Of a stretch of 64,000 nt of DNA, positions 16,987 through 25,892 are shown in pieces. The DNA lies in the NCBI RefSeq assembly GCF_001427605.1, contig NZ_LMGZ01000012.1, forward strand, positions 1,071-65,070. Reading direction: 5' to 3'. The notes below the pieces were generated by a model. It was not told where the DNA came from. It did no database searches and saw only the letters and a list, made by a program, of their open reading frames with translations. Made by a program: the position numbers and the translations under genes. The stretch's first letter is position 1; the number at the start of each line of letters is the position of its first letter. The DNA comes from Devosia sp. Root635. GTDB taxonomy: Bacteria; Pseudomonadota; Alphaproteobacteria; Rhizobiales; Devosiaceae.

Positions 16987-18822
16987 ATGGACGGCACGGG
17001 CCTGCTGCAGACACTGACTGCAGCCCAGAGGGAATTGCTCATGGCGCATGCGCATAGGCGCATGCCGAGGCGGGGCGATGTGCTGCTGCGGGCGGGAGAG
17101 CCGAGCCATGTCTTCTTCATCGTGCTGCGCGGGGTATTGGCCGCGTCGGGCAATGGCGAGCTGACGGTCTATCGCGAAGTCGGGACCGGGCAAGCGGTGG
17201 GGGAACTCGCCTTTTTCTGCCACGGCGACCAGAGCGAGACGGTCACGGCCCTGCGCGATTGCGAGGTGCTGGAAATCTCCCACCTGGCCTATGCACATGC
17301 GCTGGAGGCCGATCCGGGGCTGGCCGCCGCCTTTCTTGGGCTCGTGGCCGCGAAGCTGCATCGCAAGGATGGGCGCCGCGAGCGCCGGCCGGGTGGGCAG
17401 CGGCGCGCCATCGCCTTTGTCAGGGGTGGGCACGAGCCGGTGCCGCCGGCCTTTTTCGAGCGACTGCGCCTTCGCCTGAGGCGCGAGGGCCTTGTGACGC
17501 TCGACCGGGCCGTGATCGCCGACCGGTTCGGCGGACGAAGCCTGGGCGATCCGGCCGTCACCGAATGGCTCGACCGCATCGAGCAGGAGGACGCGCCGGT
17601 GTTTTATTTCGGCGATGACGGGCTGAGCGACTGGACCGAATTTTGCCTCCGACAGGCCGACGAAGTGGTCATGGTCACCAGTGGCGACGCGCCCAAGGCG
17701 GAGTTGTCTTCCGTCGAAAGGCTGGTGGAGAAGCTGCATCCGCAATCGGCTTGCCGGCTGGTCCGCCTGCATCGGCGCCGCGCCGGCATTGTCGAGGGCA
17801 CGGCCGCCTGGCTGGCGCGGACGCCGGTTTTCCTGCACCACCATGTCTCGCTGCAGGACAATGCCGATGTGGATGCGCTGATCCGGTTCTTGACCGGAAA
17901 GGCGGTGGGCTTCGTCGCTGGCGGAGGCGGCGGCTTCGGTCCGGCGCATGTGGGCGTCTATCGCGCCTTTCGCGAGCAGGGCGCGACATTCGATGCCTTC
18001 ATGGGCACCAGCGTCGGGGCGGCCATGCTGGCCGGCTTCGCATTCCTGGGGGAACACGACACGCTGACAGCCGGCACCGAGGACATCTTCGTCAAGAGCC
18101 GCAGCTTCAAGCGGCTGACCTGGCCGCGCTATGCCTTGCTGGACCACAAGGCGTTCGATGACGCGCTGGCGCGCGTCTATGGGCCCGAAACGCGGGTGGA
18201 GGATTGCTGGAAGCCGTTTTTCGCCATCGCCACCAACCTGTCGGACAATCGCATGGAGGTGATCCGCTCGGGCCTGCTGTGGCAGGCGGTGCGCGCATCG
18301 AGCGCCATTCCCTGCGTGCTGCCGCCTTTCTATACGGCGGACGGCAAAATGCTGGTCGATGGCGGCGTCATGGATGACGCGCCACTCGGGCCCATGCAGC
18401 AGATCAAGGCCGGCCCCAACCTGGTGGTGCATTTCGGACGCAATGGCGGCCAGCGTTTCAATGTGTCCTATGCGAACCTGCCCGGTCGCGGCAAGCTGCT
18501 GGCAGCGCTGCTCAATCCGCGCCGGCGGCTGCCGCGGGCGCCGCGCCTGCTGAGCATATTGTTCCGCACCATGCTGGCGCATCAGCGCTACGACTTGCCG
18601 GTGACGCCACAGGACCTGGTGCTGACCCCGCCGGCCTTTGCCGGCGCCAATGTGATGAACTTCGACCGACATATGGAGGTGTTCGAGGCGGCCCATGCCT
18701 GGGCACAGCGGGAAATCGAGACCCGGCTGGGCAATAATGACGTGGCCACGGACGCGATCTTTCGTCGTGTCGCGGCGGACCAGGCTCCGGAGCAGGCTCC
18801 CCCGATGCAGGCGGTGGCATAG
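16987..18822 (+). CDS. Cyclic-nucleotide-binding domain / patatin-like phospholipase
   Basis: This 611-residue protein resembles bacterial neuropathy-target-esterase relatives. Residues about 15-125 form a Crp-type cyclic-nucleotide-binding beta-roll (GEPSHVFFIVLRGVL; GTGQAVGELAFF). Residues about 305-475 are a patatin catalytic domain: the oxyanion loop GGGGGFG, the nucleophile Ser342 in GTSVG, and the aspartate of the dyad, Asp458, in DGG. No signal peptide or membrane helix is seen, so it is probably cytosolic or peripheral. The predicted activity is serine lipid hydrolysis gated by a cyclic nucleotide; ligand and lipid are unknown. It stands alone between a repeat-bearing gap and a small - strand gene. 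Confidence 0.87.
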   Translation: MDGTGLLQTLTAAQRELLMAHAHRRMPRRGDVLLRAGEPSHVFFIVLRGVLAASGNGELTVYREVGTGQAVGELAFFCHGDQSETVTALRDCEVLEISHLAYAHALEADPGLAAAFLGLVAAKLHRKDGRRERRPGGQRRAIAFVRGGHEPVPPAFFERLRLRLRREGLVTLDRAVIADRFGGRSLGDPAVTEWLDRIEQEDAPVFYFGDDGLSDWTEFCLRQADEVVMVTSGDAPKAELSSVERLVEKLHPQSACRLVRLHRRRAGIVEGTAAWLARTPVFLHHHVSLQDNADVDALIRFLTGKAVGFVAGGGGGFGPAHVGVYRAFREQGATFDAFMGTSVGAAMLAGFAFLGEHDTLTAGTEDIFVKSRSFKRLTWPRYALLDHKAFDDALARVYGPETRVEDCWKPFFAIATNLSDNRMEVIRSGLLWQAVRASSAIPCVLPPFYTADGKMLVDGGVMDDAPLGPMQQIKAGPNLVVHFGRNGGQRFNVSYANLPGRGKLLAALLNPRRRLPRAPRLLSILFRTMLAHQRYDLPVTPQDLVLTPPAFAGANVMNFDRHMEVFEAAHAWAQREIETRLGNNDVATDAIFRRVAADQAPEQAPPMQAVA

Positions 18823-18830
18823 TGCCCCGC

Positions 18831-19028
18831 TCAGTCGGGCGCGATATGGGGATCGGGCGGTAGCGGCAGCAGGTCGGGAACGTCCCTATAGGCCTTGGCG
18901 TCGCAGCGCCGGGCGGCTTCTTCCACCAGCAGGCGTATGACTTCGCCGCCCTCGACCGGCATGATGGCCAGGGCCTGCAGCAGATGATCGCGAGCAGTTT
19001 CGTAGCGGCGGTCAGGCAGCGAGGTCAT
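18831..19028 (-). CDS. Small hypothetical protein (65 aa)
   Basis: A 65-residue, mostly helical, acidic protein of unknown function (RYETARDHLLQALAIMPVEGG, then a proline-rich tail). A good GGAG site precedes ATG 19028, and the frame fills the gap without overlapping neighbours. I see no domain, signal peptide or membrane helix. It may be real and lineage-specific. Confidence 0.5.
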   Translation of the reverse strand: MTSLPDRRYETARDHLLQALAIMPVEGGEVIRLLVEEAARRCDAKAYRDVPDLLPLPPDPHIAPD

Positions 19029-19138
19029 GGCGGCACTCCACGCCCCTCCCCGCCGCTACAATGAGCAGGAGGGGAGGAGAGGCTATTAACGGCCGGGACA
19101 CAATTTGAGGCGGTTTGTAGGGGTGGCGCTTTGGGGCG

Positions 19139-19235
19139 CCGATATCGGGGGGAAACACTCCCCACCCTTGATCCAGCCATTCGGGCACAGCCCTCATGGC
19201 CTTGTTCACTCAAATCGCTCCACTGGAGCGATTTG
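19139..19235. repeat. Mosaic intergenic repeat, copy A (AAATCGCTCC dyad module)
   Basis: The part 19176-19235 contains a GCCATTCGGGCA..GCCCTCATGGCC segment followed by a perfect AAATCGCTCCA / TGGAGCGATTT dyad. A nearly identical block occurs inverted at 39810-39870. The part 19139-19173 (GATATCGGGG, then CCCCACCCTTGATCC) recurs at 39992-40026 in the same orientation. The two modules have therefore been shuffled relative to each other. No gene is visible in 19029-19291. Confidence 0.7.
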
Positions 19236-19291
19236 ACCCTTCGGGTCGCTCCAAGCCCTGAAGCATTGTGCCCGCCAGTTTTCGCGGGCAT

Positions 19292-21712
19292 CTACGCCCG
19301 CAGCGTGCCGCCGGATGTCTTGGTGACGGCGGCGACAATGCCTGCGGAAATCCTGTCGATATCTTCCTCGGTGAGTGTCTTGTCCGAGGGCTGGATGGTC
19401 ACTTCGATGGCGACCGACTTCTTGCCCTCGCCGACATGGCTGCCTTCGAAGACGTCGAACACCGTCACGTCCTTGATCAGCGCCTTGTCGGCGCCGCGGG
19501 CGGCGCGGAGAATGGCGGCCGCCGTGACCGCCCGGTCGACGACGAAGGCGAAGTCGCGGGTGAGCGGCATCAGCGCCGACAGATCGAGCGCCGGCTTGGT
19601 GCGGGTGGCTTTTTTCCGCGGCTCGGGCAGCGCATCGAGATCGAGCTCGAAGGCGACGACGGGGAAGTCGATATCGAGCTGGGTGGCCCAGGCGGGATGC
19701 AGTTCACCGAACCAGCCGAGGGTCTTGGGGCCCTGGGCGACGCGGCCGCCGCGGCCGGGATGGCTCCACGGCGCGGGTTCGGCGAAGAGCTGGACCTTGT
19801 CGATGTCATAGCCCAGCGCATCGAGCACGGCGCCGAGATCGGCCTTGGCATCGAAGACGCCCACGGCTTCGGGCTTGCCGGACCAGTGGCGGCCAGCACC
19901 GGTCAGCCTTGCCGTGCCGGTGCGGATGCCGGTGGCATAAGTGTGCTGGCCTTCGGGCGCATCGCTGAGGAAGACCTGGCCGACTTCGAAAATGGCCAGA
20001 TCGGCAAGGCCGCGATTGGCATTGCGGCGGGCAGCCGCGAGCAGGCCCGGCAGCAGCGACGGGCGCATGTCGGTCATGTCGGAAGCGATGGCATTGGCCA
20101 GTTGCAGGCCTTCGCTGCCGCCGCCGAAGCGGGTGGCTTCGTCATGGCTGATGAAGCTCCAGGTGACGGCTTCATCAAGGCCGCGCGCGGCCAGGGCCCG
20201 GCGGGCGATGCGGCGGCGGTTCTGGATATTGGTCAGCATGCGCGGGGCGACATGGCTGAGGCGGGCCAGCGGCTCGACCGGGACATTATCGACGCCGACC
20301 ATGCGCATGACCTCTTCGACCAGGTCAGCCTTCTGCGTCACGTCGGGGCGCCACGAGGGCACCTTGACCGAAAGCACATCGCCCTTGCCCGAAATCTCGA
20401 AACCGAGGCGGGTCAGGATGGCATTGATGATCATCGGCTCGACCGTGAGGCCAGTGAGGCGGCGCACTTCGGCAAGCGGGAATTCCACACCGGTATTGGG
20501 GAACACGTCTTCACCCGATATCGCCGGCTCCATCGGCTCGCCGCCGCAGAGGTCCATGACGAGGCGGGTGGCCAGTTCCAGGCCCGGCTCGGTCAAGGCA
20601 GGATCGACTTGGCGTTCGAGGCGATAGCGGGCATCGGAGACGATGCCGGTCTTGCGGCCGGTGCGGGCGACCAGTTCGGGGTCCCAGCTGGCACATTCCA
20701 TGAAGACATTGACGGTCTCGTCGGTGGTGCTCGAGCGGATACCGCCCATGATGCCGCCGAGGCAGAGCGGCCCGAGATCATCGGCGATGACGGTCATGGT
20801 CTCGTCGAGCGAGTAAATCTTGTTGTCGAGCGCGTCGATGGTCTCGCCGGGGCGGGCATTGCGCAAAACCGGCTGGCCCACAATCTTGTCGGCATCATAG
20901 GCGTGGAGCGGGCGGCCCCAGCCGAGCGACACCCAATTGGTGATATCGACAATGGCATTGACCGGACGCAGGCCCACGGCGCGCAGGCGCTGCTGCAGCC
21001 AGGCGGGGGACGGGCCGTTCTTCACATTCGCAATATAGCGGCCACCGAATTTTCGGCTGGTCCTGGGCTCATCGGCCCCAAAAAGCTGCGGCAAGGGCGC
21101 AATGGGGCTCTCGCCCTTCGAAGGAACCGGCGACATGTCGGTGGCTTTGAGCGTGCCGAGGCCGAAGGCGGCCAGATCGCGCGCAATGCCGTAGACTCCG
21201 GTGGCGTCGCCGCGATTGGGGGTGATCGAGATATCGAAGACCACGCCATTGATGCCGGCATAGTCGGTGTATTTCACGCCGACGGGTGCATCCTCGGGCA
21301 GTTCGATGATGCCGTCATGATCGTTGCTCAGTTCCAACTCGGCATTGGAGCAGAGCATGCCATTGCTGACCTGGCCCCGGATATTGCCCTTGCCGATAGT
21401 CATGTCCTTGCCCGGAATATAGGTGCCAGGGAAGGCGAAGACCGACTTGAGGCCGGTGCGGGCATTGGGGGCGCCGCAGACCACGTCGATCAATTCGCCG
21501 GTGCCGGCATCGACCTTGCACACGCGCAGCTTGTCGGCATTGGGATGTTGCTCGGCCGAGACGATATGGGCGGTGACGAAGGCGGAGAGCGCCTTGCCCT
21601 GGTCTTCCATGCCTTCGAGTTCGAGGCCGACCTTGGTCAGCGTCTCGCCGATTTCGGTGGCGGACGCATCGGTATCAAGGTGCTCCTTGAGCCAGTCGAG
21701 GGTGAATTTCAT
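19292..21712 (-). CDS. pheT: Phenylalanine--tRNA ligase beta subunit
   Basis: The 806-residue length is standard for bacterial PheT. It begins MKFTLDWLKEHLD, has the tRNA-binding EMAP-like domain (residues about 40-150), the B3/B4 editing region, B5, a degenerate catalytic-like core and a C-terminal ferredoxin-fold anticodon-binding domain (SDKTLTEEDIDRISAGIV near the end). With PheS it forms the alpha2beta2 synthetase. It lies 12 nt downstream of an ASCH-exonuclease gene that separates it from pheS. A long open frame on the opposite strand is a GC-rich shadow. Confidence 0.97.
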   Translation of the reverse strand: MKFTLDWLKEHLDTDASATEIGETLTKVGLELEGMEDQGKALSAFVTAHIVSAEQHPNADKLRVCKVDAGTGELIDVVCGAPNARTGLKSVFAFPGTYIPGKDMTIGKGNIRGQVSNGMLCSNAELELSNDHDGIIELPEDAPVGVKYTDYAGINGVVFDISITPNRGDATGVYGIARDLAAFGLGTLKATDMSPVPSKGESPIAPLPQLFGADEPRTSRKFGGRYIANVKNGPSPAWLQQRLRAVGLRPVNAIVDITNWVSLGWGRPLHAYDADKIVGQPVLRNARPGETIDALDNKIYSLDETMTVIADDLGPLCLGGIMGGIRSSTTDETVNVFMECASWDPELVARTGRKTGIVSDARYRLERQVDPALTEPGLELATRLVMDLCGGEPMEPAISGEDVFPNTGVEFPLAEVRRLTGLTVEPMIINAILTRLGFEISGKGDVLSVKVPSWRPDVTQKADLVEEVMRMVGVDNVPVEPLARLSHVAPRMLTNIQNRRRIARRALAARGLDEAVTWSFISHDEATRFGGGSEGLQLANAIASDMTDMRPSLLPGLLAAARRNANRGLADLAIFEVGQVFLSDAPEGQHTYATGIRTGTARLTGAGRHWSGKPEAVGVFDAKADLGAVLDALGYDIDKVQLFAEPAPWSHPGRGGRVAQGPKTLGWFGELHPAWATQLDIDFPVVAFELDLDALPEPRKKATRTKPALDLSALMPLTRDFAFVVDRAVTAAAILRAARGADKALIKDVTVFDVFEGSHVGEGKKSVAIEVTIQPSDKTLTEEDIDRISAGIVAAVTKTSGGTLRA

Positions 21713-21724
21713 GGTTTTGGCACC

Positions 21725-22765
21725 TTAGCGGAAATCGGACTTGCTGCCCGAAATGGGCGGCAGGGCATGGGAAATCTTGAACAGTTCGACGAGGACATTG
21801 GCGAAGCCATTGGCATCGTCGATAGCCTTGTGGGTATGGGCGATGTGGCCGTAAAACTCGGCCGGCAGCTTGCTCATGCCCCAATCCAGATAGGGCGCGC
21901 CGCGCAATGTGCCGGCCATGGTATAGAGGCAGATGCCGCCGCCGCGGAAAATCTGGCGGTCCTTGAACGGGCCGGAAAGCGCCCGCGTACCTGCATACTC
22001 ATCGAGATAGTGGTCCATCCACAGCCCGTCGAAGATCATCGGCGCGGCGACGAAGACTTTTGGGCCGGGCAGGTTTTCCACCCAGTCGGCATAGCGCGGC
22101 ATGACCTCGGCCGGGTCTTCGGCATTGGCCGTGGTCGCGGCCCAGGCCTCGGGCTGGGTGGCCCACCATTCCATGGTCTGCTCATTGGTGGTGCGGTCCG
22201 GGCGTTGGAGGAGTTGGGCCTCGAATGTGCCATGGCGCGTGCCGTCGGCCTCTATGGCGACCGAGGCAAAGCTCAGCATGGAATTGTGCAGCGGCGTCGG
22301 GCCGTCGGATTCGATGTCGGTGACGATGAAGATGGGCGTGGCGACCTGATTGTAGACCGGACGCCCGGCGGGCAGCACGGTCACCAGACGGAAAGTCTCG
22401 CAGACAATGTCCATGTCTGGCGAGAAGCCGCCATTGCGGGCGAAATAGGCCTCGTGGCCGGCGCGCCAGGCGGCGTAGTCGCCCTCGCCTTCGCGGTCGG
22501 TGAAATCGGGGGTGATGGCATCGAAGCGCCGCGTCTCGACGGAGAGCGTCTCGATAACCGCCGCTTCTTCGCCCGCCCCGTTGAGCACGATGTCTCGCCT
22601 TCCGGCCACGGGCATGGGCTCGCCAGCCGCGCCATAGTCGCGTAGCGCACCGCAGGTGGCGGTCTTCCTGCCGGCAAGCACCAGCGCGAGCAGGCTGTCG
22701 GCCAGCTCCGGCGCGTCGCCGAAGCTGAACCTGATCGGCTCTGGTCTGGTGCCCTGGTCAGTCAC
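21725..22765 (-). CDS. ASCH domain / DEDDh 3'-5' exonuclease-like fusion protein
   Basis: Two modules in 346 residues. Residues about 10-130 look like an ASCH domain, a PUA-like RNA-binding beta-barrel (GRKTATCGALRDYG; FDAITPDFTDREGEGDYAAW). Residues about 143-335 look like an RNase-T/DnaQ-type exonuclease, with Asp150-x-Glu152 in VTDIESDG and a late His312-x4-Asp317. The start is GTG 22765, one base after the pheS stop, and pheT follows after 12 nt, so it is embedded in the phe operon. The role is unknown; an RNA-processing or tRNA-related function is plausible from domains and context. A missing middle acidic residue cannot be excluded without alignment. Confidence 0.7.
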   Translation of the reverse strand: MTDQGTRPEPIRFSFGDAPELADSLLALVLAGRKTATCGALRDYGAAGEPMPVAGRRDIVLNGAGEEAAVIETLSVETRRFDAITPDFTDREGEGDYAAWRAGHEAYFARNGGFSPDMDIVCETFRLVTVLPAGRPVYNQVATPIFIVTDIESDGPTPLHNSMLSFASVAIEADGTRHGTFEAQLLQRPDRTTNEQTMEWWATQPEAWAATTANAEDPAEVMPRYADWVENLPGPKVFVAAPMIFDGLWMDHYLDEYAGTRALSGPFKDRQIFRGGGICLYTMAGTLRGAPYLDWGMSKLPAEFYGHIAHTHKAIDDANGFANVLVELFKISHALPPISGSKSDFR

Positions 22766-22766
22766 T

Positions 22767-23897
22767 TTAGCTGCTCAGCCCCCCAAACAGCGTCGGCAAA
22801 TCCAGCGGCCTGAACCCATAGTGGTCAAGCCAGCGCTGGTCACCATCGAAGAAGGCGCGCAAATCCGGCATGCCGTATTTCAGCATGGCGATGCGGTCGA
22901 TCCCCATGCCCCAGGCGAAACCCTGGTAGATATCGGGGTCGAGGCCGGCATTGCGGATCACATTGGGATGGACCATGCCGCAGCCCAAAATTTCGAGCCA
23001 GTCGCTGCCCTCGCCGATCTTCACTTCCGAGCCGGAGCGGTCGCATTGCACATCGACTTCCATGCTCGGCTCGGTGAAGGGGAAGAAGCTGGGGCGGAAG
23101 CGCAGGGTGACGTTGGGGATTTCGAAATAGGCCTTGAGGAATTCCTCGAGCACCCAGCGGAGCTGGCCGATATGGCTGGACTTGTCGATGACGAGGCCTT
23201 CGACCTGGTGGAACATCGGGGTATGGGTCTGGTCGCTGTCATTGCGATAGGTGCGGCCGGGCATGACCACGCGGATGGGCGGGTCCATGGCGGGGGTGAT
23301 GTAGCTCGCCGCCGGCTTCTCGTTGGTCTTCTGCATGACGCGCATCTGCACCGGCGAGGTGTGGGTGCGCAGCACCTTTTTCACGCCATCGGCGCCCATC
23401 TTCATGAAGAAAGTGTCGTGCATCTCGCGGGCCGGGTGGCCTTCGGGGAAGTTCAGCGCGGTAAAATTGAAATAGTCGGTCTCGATATCGGGGCCTTCGG
23501 CGATGGAGAAACCCATATCGGAGAAAATGGCGGTGATTTCGTCGATGGTCTGGCTGACCGGGTGGATGCGGCCCCTGGCAGTGGGCGCGGGCCGCAAAGG
23601 CAGGGTGATATCGACGGTTTCGGCCTTGAGGCGAGCGTCGAGCGCGGCGGATTTGAGGGCGCCGCTCTTGTCCTCGATCAGGCCGGCAATCTCGGCCTTG
23701 AGCCCGTTAATGGCGGGACCGGCGCTCTTGCGCTCTTCGGGCGCCATGGAGCCGAGCGAGGCGAGGAGGGCGGAAACGCTGCCCTTCTTGCCGAGGGCCG
23801 AAACGCGCACGGCGTCGAGCGCGGCTTCGTCTCCGGCGGCGGCAATGGCGGCCGAAAGGTCGGCGCGGAGGGTGGCGATCTGGTTCTCGAGGGACAT
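22767..23897 (-). CDS. pheS: Phenylalanine--tRNA ligase alpha subunit
   Basis: The 376-residue protein has an N-terminal coiled-coil (residues about 1-80) and a class II synthetase core. Visible blocks include [25 protein letters not shown] (motif 2 area) and [12 protein letters not shown]-like [13 protein letters not shown] (motif 3). ATG 23897 (MSLENQ) is used; codons upstream in frame begin with TTG and are not conserved. It is the first gene of pheS / ASCH-exonuclease / pheT. Confidence 0.97.
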   Translation of the reverse strand: MSLENQIATLRADLSAAIAAAGDEAALDAVRVSALGKKGSVSALLASLGSMAPEERKSAGPAINGLKAEIAGLIEDKSGALKSAALDARLKAETVDITLPLRPAPTARGRIHPVSQTIDEITAIFSDMGFSIAEGPDIETDYFNFTALNFPEGHPAREMHDTFFMKMGADGVKKVLRTHTSPVQMRVMQKTNEKPAASYITPAMDPPIRVVMPGRTYRNDSDQTHTPMFHQVEGLVIDKSSHIGQLRWVLEEFLKAYFEIPNVTLRFRPSFFPFTEPSMEVDVQCDRSGSEVKIGEGSDWLEILGCGMVHPNVIRNAGLDPDIYQGFAWGMGIDRIAMLKYGMPDLRAFFDGDQRWLDHYGFRPLDLPTLFGGLSS

Positions 23898-23990
23898 GGC
23901 GGTCTCGTGGGGCAATATTGCGGGCGGTTAGAGCATTTTGGGCGGGCAGAGTCAGGCCAAAAATCGTGTCTTGTGGCCCGATCTTGAAGT

Positions 23991-24097
23991 CGGCCTTCCC
24001 TCCCCCTTGAGGGGAGGGATCGAGGGAGGGGGTCGTTGGGTGATCCACCGATGGCCCCCCACCCCCGCCTCTCCCCTCAAGGGGGAGGGGAGCCGAC
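23991..24097. repeat. Long inverted repeat of the CCTCCCCCTTGAGGGG family
   Basis: The arm CGGC-TTCCCTCCCCCTTGAGG near 23991-24015 pairs with CCTCAAGGGGGAGGGGAGCCG at about 24076-24097; each arm also contains its own small dyad (CCCCTTGAGGGG). Related copies lie at 52931-53064 and 36784-36912, and a half copy near 39950. It occupies the gap between pheS and the rplT terminator. Confidence 0.7.
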
Positions 24098-24110
24098 GTT
24101 CAGCGCGCCC

Positions 24111-24156
24111 AAAACAAAACGCCCTGCGCCAGCCCTTTCGGGTCGGCGCAAGGCGT
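24111..24156 (-). terminator. Rho-independent terminator of rpmI-rplT
   Basis: On the - strand, ACGCCTTGCGCC..GACCC closes on GGGCT..GGCGCAGGGCGT with a GAAA-type loop, followed by TTTTGTTTT. It starts 28 bases after the rplT stop. This is the strongest terminator in the window. Confidence 0.85.
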
Positions 24157-24184
24157 CAATTCGGGCCTCAGCGAAGCTGGGGAG

Positions 24185-24586
24185 TTAGGCGGTGACGCGC
24201 TCGTGGGTCGTCTTGTCGACGCTTTCGAGATACGCGAGTGCTGCCTTGGCCTTGGCGACCAGCACGCCGAACGCCTCGGGCTGGGTGATCGCGAGATCGC
24301 TCAGCACCTTGCGGTCGACGGCAACCTCAGCCTTGCTGAGGCCGTCGATAAATCGGCCATAGGTCAGCCCGTAATCGCGCACGGCGGCGTTGATACGCTG
24401 GATCCAGAGGGCGCGGAAATTGCGCTTCTTGATGCGACGGTCGCGGTAGGCATACTGGCCAGCCTTGTCGACGGCCTGCTTGGCGATACGGATCGTCGAC
24501 TTGCGGCGGCCATAATAGCCCTCCGCAGCCTTCAAGACCTTCTTGTGACGGGCGTGGTTGGTAACGCCTCTTTTAACGCGTGACAT
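24185..24586 (-). CDS. rplT: 50S ribosomal protein L20
   Basis: The 133-residue basic protein begins [19 protein letters not shown] and continues [17 protein letters not shown], the L20 signature, with the usual helical RNA-binding N-terminus and globular C-terminus. It follows rpmI by 20 nt and ends at a strong terminator. infC, which often precedes rpmI, is not in this window. Confidence 0.97.
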   Translation of the reverse strand: MSRVKRGVTNHARHKKVLKAAEGYYGRRKSTIRIAKQAVDKAGQYAYRDRRIKKRNFRALWIQRINAAVRDYGLTYGRFIDGLSKAEVAVDRKVLSDLAITQPEAFGVLVAKAKAALAYLESVDKTTHERVTA

Positions 24587-24606
24587 GTGTCAGCTTCCCT
24601 TCAGCG

Positions 24607-24807
24607 TTAGCGGTTGTACGGCATGTACCACTTCACCAGACCTTCATCGCCCTTGGCGAGGATCTTGGTGCCGCGGTTGGTGCGGATGTACTTGGCGTTG
24701 TGGTTGATCAGGCGGTGACGCTTGCCGGCGACGCCTGCCTTGACACGACCGGTCGCTGTGAAGCTGAAGCGCTTTTTGGCGCCAGACTTCGTCTTCATCT
24801 TGGGCAT
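24607..24807 (-). CDS. rpmI: 50S ribosomal protein L35
   Basis: The 66-residue protein [14 protein letters not shown]... matches L35 in length and sequence (KHR-type block [12 protein letters not shown]). ATG 24807 was chosen because AAGGACC lies just upstream and the frame above it is not L35-like. It leads the two-gene rpmI-rplT unit. The bases 24808-24924 are its untranslated region; a TTATAAGG stretch there could be part of a promoter. Confidence 0.97.
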   Translation of the reverse strand: MPKMKTKSGAKKRFSFTATGRVKAGVAGKRHRLINHNAKYIRTNRGTKILAKGDEGLVKWYMPYNR

Positions 24808-24924
24808 TTTGCGGGTCCTTATAAGAGATCGGATGGATTTGGGCCCATCGCATTCAAGAACCGCCACGGCATGCCTTTTGGCCGGGCGATCCGGAGAAGT
24901 CGGCTCTATAGGGGGAAAGAAGGC

Positions 24925-25779
24925 CTATGGCAAGCCCCGGCCGGCCGCCGCGAGCATGGGTTGCAGGTGATCCTCGAACAGCAGGCCGGGATGGGCCGCC
25001 AGCGCCGCCTCGTAGCGGGCTTCGGCCTGGAGCGAGATGCGCAGGAACGCGGCGCAGCCTTCGGCTTCCTCGGCGGGGAGGCCATAATGGCCGGTTTCGA
25101 GGCGGCGCAGGATTTCGGTCTTGCTGGCGATCATGCCGGTGGCGACATTCTTGCCGTTGCTCATCGAGCTGGAGCGCTTGATATAGTCGTGCAGCGGCGT
25201 GCCCAGATGCATGGATGTCGGCGCGGTGCGGTAGAGCTGCAGCAGGAATTCGAGATCGGTCATGTTGCTCATGGTGGGGTCGTAGCGGCCATCGGCGCGG
25301 CGGCGGTCCCAGACGATCATCGAATCCATGGAGAGGCTGACCCATTTGTGGGTGCCGGCACTGAGCACGCGGTCCGGTCCGTCACCGACATGGCGCAGAT
25401 GGGCAAAATCCTCGGTCATCACATCGAGGGCGGTCGAGACAATGCCGTGCTCGGCGAGCGCCGCTACGGCCTTTTCCAGCTTGCGCGGTTTCAGCCGGTC
25501 GTCGGCGTCGAGAATGGCGGCATAGGGCGCGGTGATCCGTTCCAGCGCCACGTTGCGGGCATTGGAGGCGCCGCGGCCGTTGCCGCCGCTGGACAGGAAG
25601 CGGATGCGGGGATCGGCTATGCCGGCTTGGGCCAGGAAGCGTTCATAGTCGAAGCCGTCATCGGCGATGAGCCAGAGTTCCCATTCCGCATGGGTCTGGG
25701 CCAGGGCGCTGGCGACCGTGGTGACGATGGTGGCCTGGGCGTTCCAGGCGGGGGTGATGATGGCGACGGTCTGATCCAT
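24925..25779 (-). CDS. Family 2 glycosyltransferase
   Basis: From ATG 25779 the product is 284 residues. The GT-A start VAIITPAWNAQATIVTTVASAL and the metal-binding DADD motif in AAILDADDRLKPRK identify family 2. A longer frame to 25881 exists, but its extra codons would overlap the heat-shock leader and are not conserved in type. No membrane helix is visible. The sugar donor and acceptor are unknown, and no other glycan genes are adjacent. Confidence 0.8.
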   Translation of the reverse strand: MDQTVAIITPAWNAQATIVTTVASALAQTHAEWELWLIADDGFDYERFLAQAGIADPRIRFLSSGGNGRGASNARNVALERITAPYAAILDADDRLKPRKLEKAVAALAEHGIVSTALDVMTEDFAHLRHVGDGPDRVLSAGTHKWVSLSMDSMIVWDRRRADGRYDPTMSNMTDLEFLLQLYRTAPTSMHLGTPLHDYIKRSSSMSNGKNVATGMIASKTEILRRLETGHYGLPAEEAEGCAAFLRISLQAEARYEAALAAHPGLLFEDHLQPMLAAAGRGLP

Positions 25780-25788
25780 GGCGGCACT

Positions 25789-25817
25789 CTTGAACGGGAC
25801 ACCGGCTTGTCCCATAT
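25789..25817 (+). promoter_or_regulatory. RpoH (sigma-32)-type heat-shock promoter
   Basis: CTTGAAC (25789-25795) and CCCATAT (25811-25817) are separated by 15 bases. This matches the heat-shock consensus of CTTGAAA, 13-15 bases, CCCCATnT. It lies about 75 bases before the Hsp20 gene, giving a leader of roughly 70 nt. Confidence 0.75.
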
Positions 25818-25822
25818 CTCTG

Positions 25823-25892
25823 CTCAGGTGCGCGATGCCAAGATTTGACGGGTCCGCACCGATACGTTGCTTGATACTCAAGGACGGCGTGG
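25823..25892 (+). promoter_or_regulatory. ROSE-like RNA thermometer in the Hsp20 leader
   Basis: The leader folds into two hairpins. The first pairs GGTGCG (25827-25832) with CGCACC (25855-25860). The second pairs CTTGA (25870-25874) with TCAAG (25878-25882), and its 3' side contains the Shine-Dalgarno AAGGA (25880-25884). Extending it downward puts TTG opposite GA(C) with a G-G mismatch, the arrangement seen in the U(U/C)GCU motif of ROSE elements in rhizobial small heat-shock genes. Melting would free the ribosome-binding site, 8 bases before ATG. Confidence 0.7.

Noticed and set aside
18831-19291. A toxin-antitoxin or leader-peptide reading for the small gene near pheT
   Set aside because: No partner gene, no Phe-rich peptide and no attenuator hairpins were found; it stays a hypothetical protein.
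19268-22645. A very long open frame on the + strand opposite pheT and the ASCH-exonuclease gene
   Set aside because: It is a GC-rich antisense shadow: its translation is low-complexity (Gly, Ala, Asp, His-rich), matches no family and lies entirely opposite well-supported genes.
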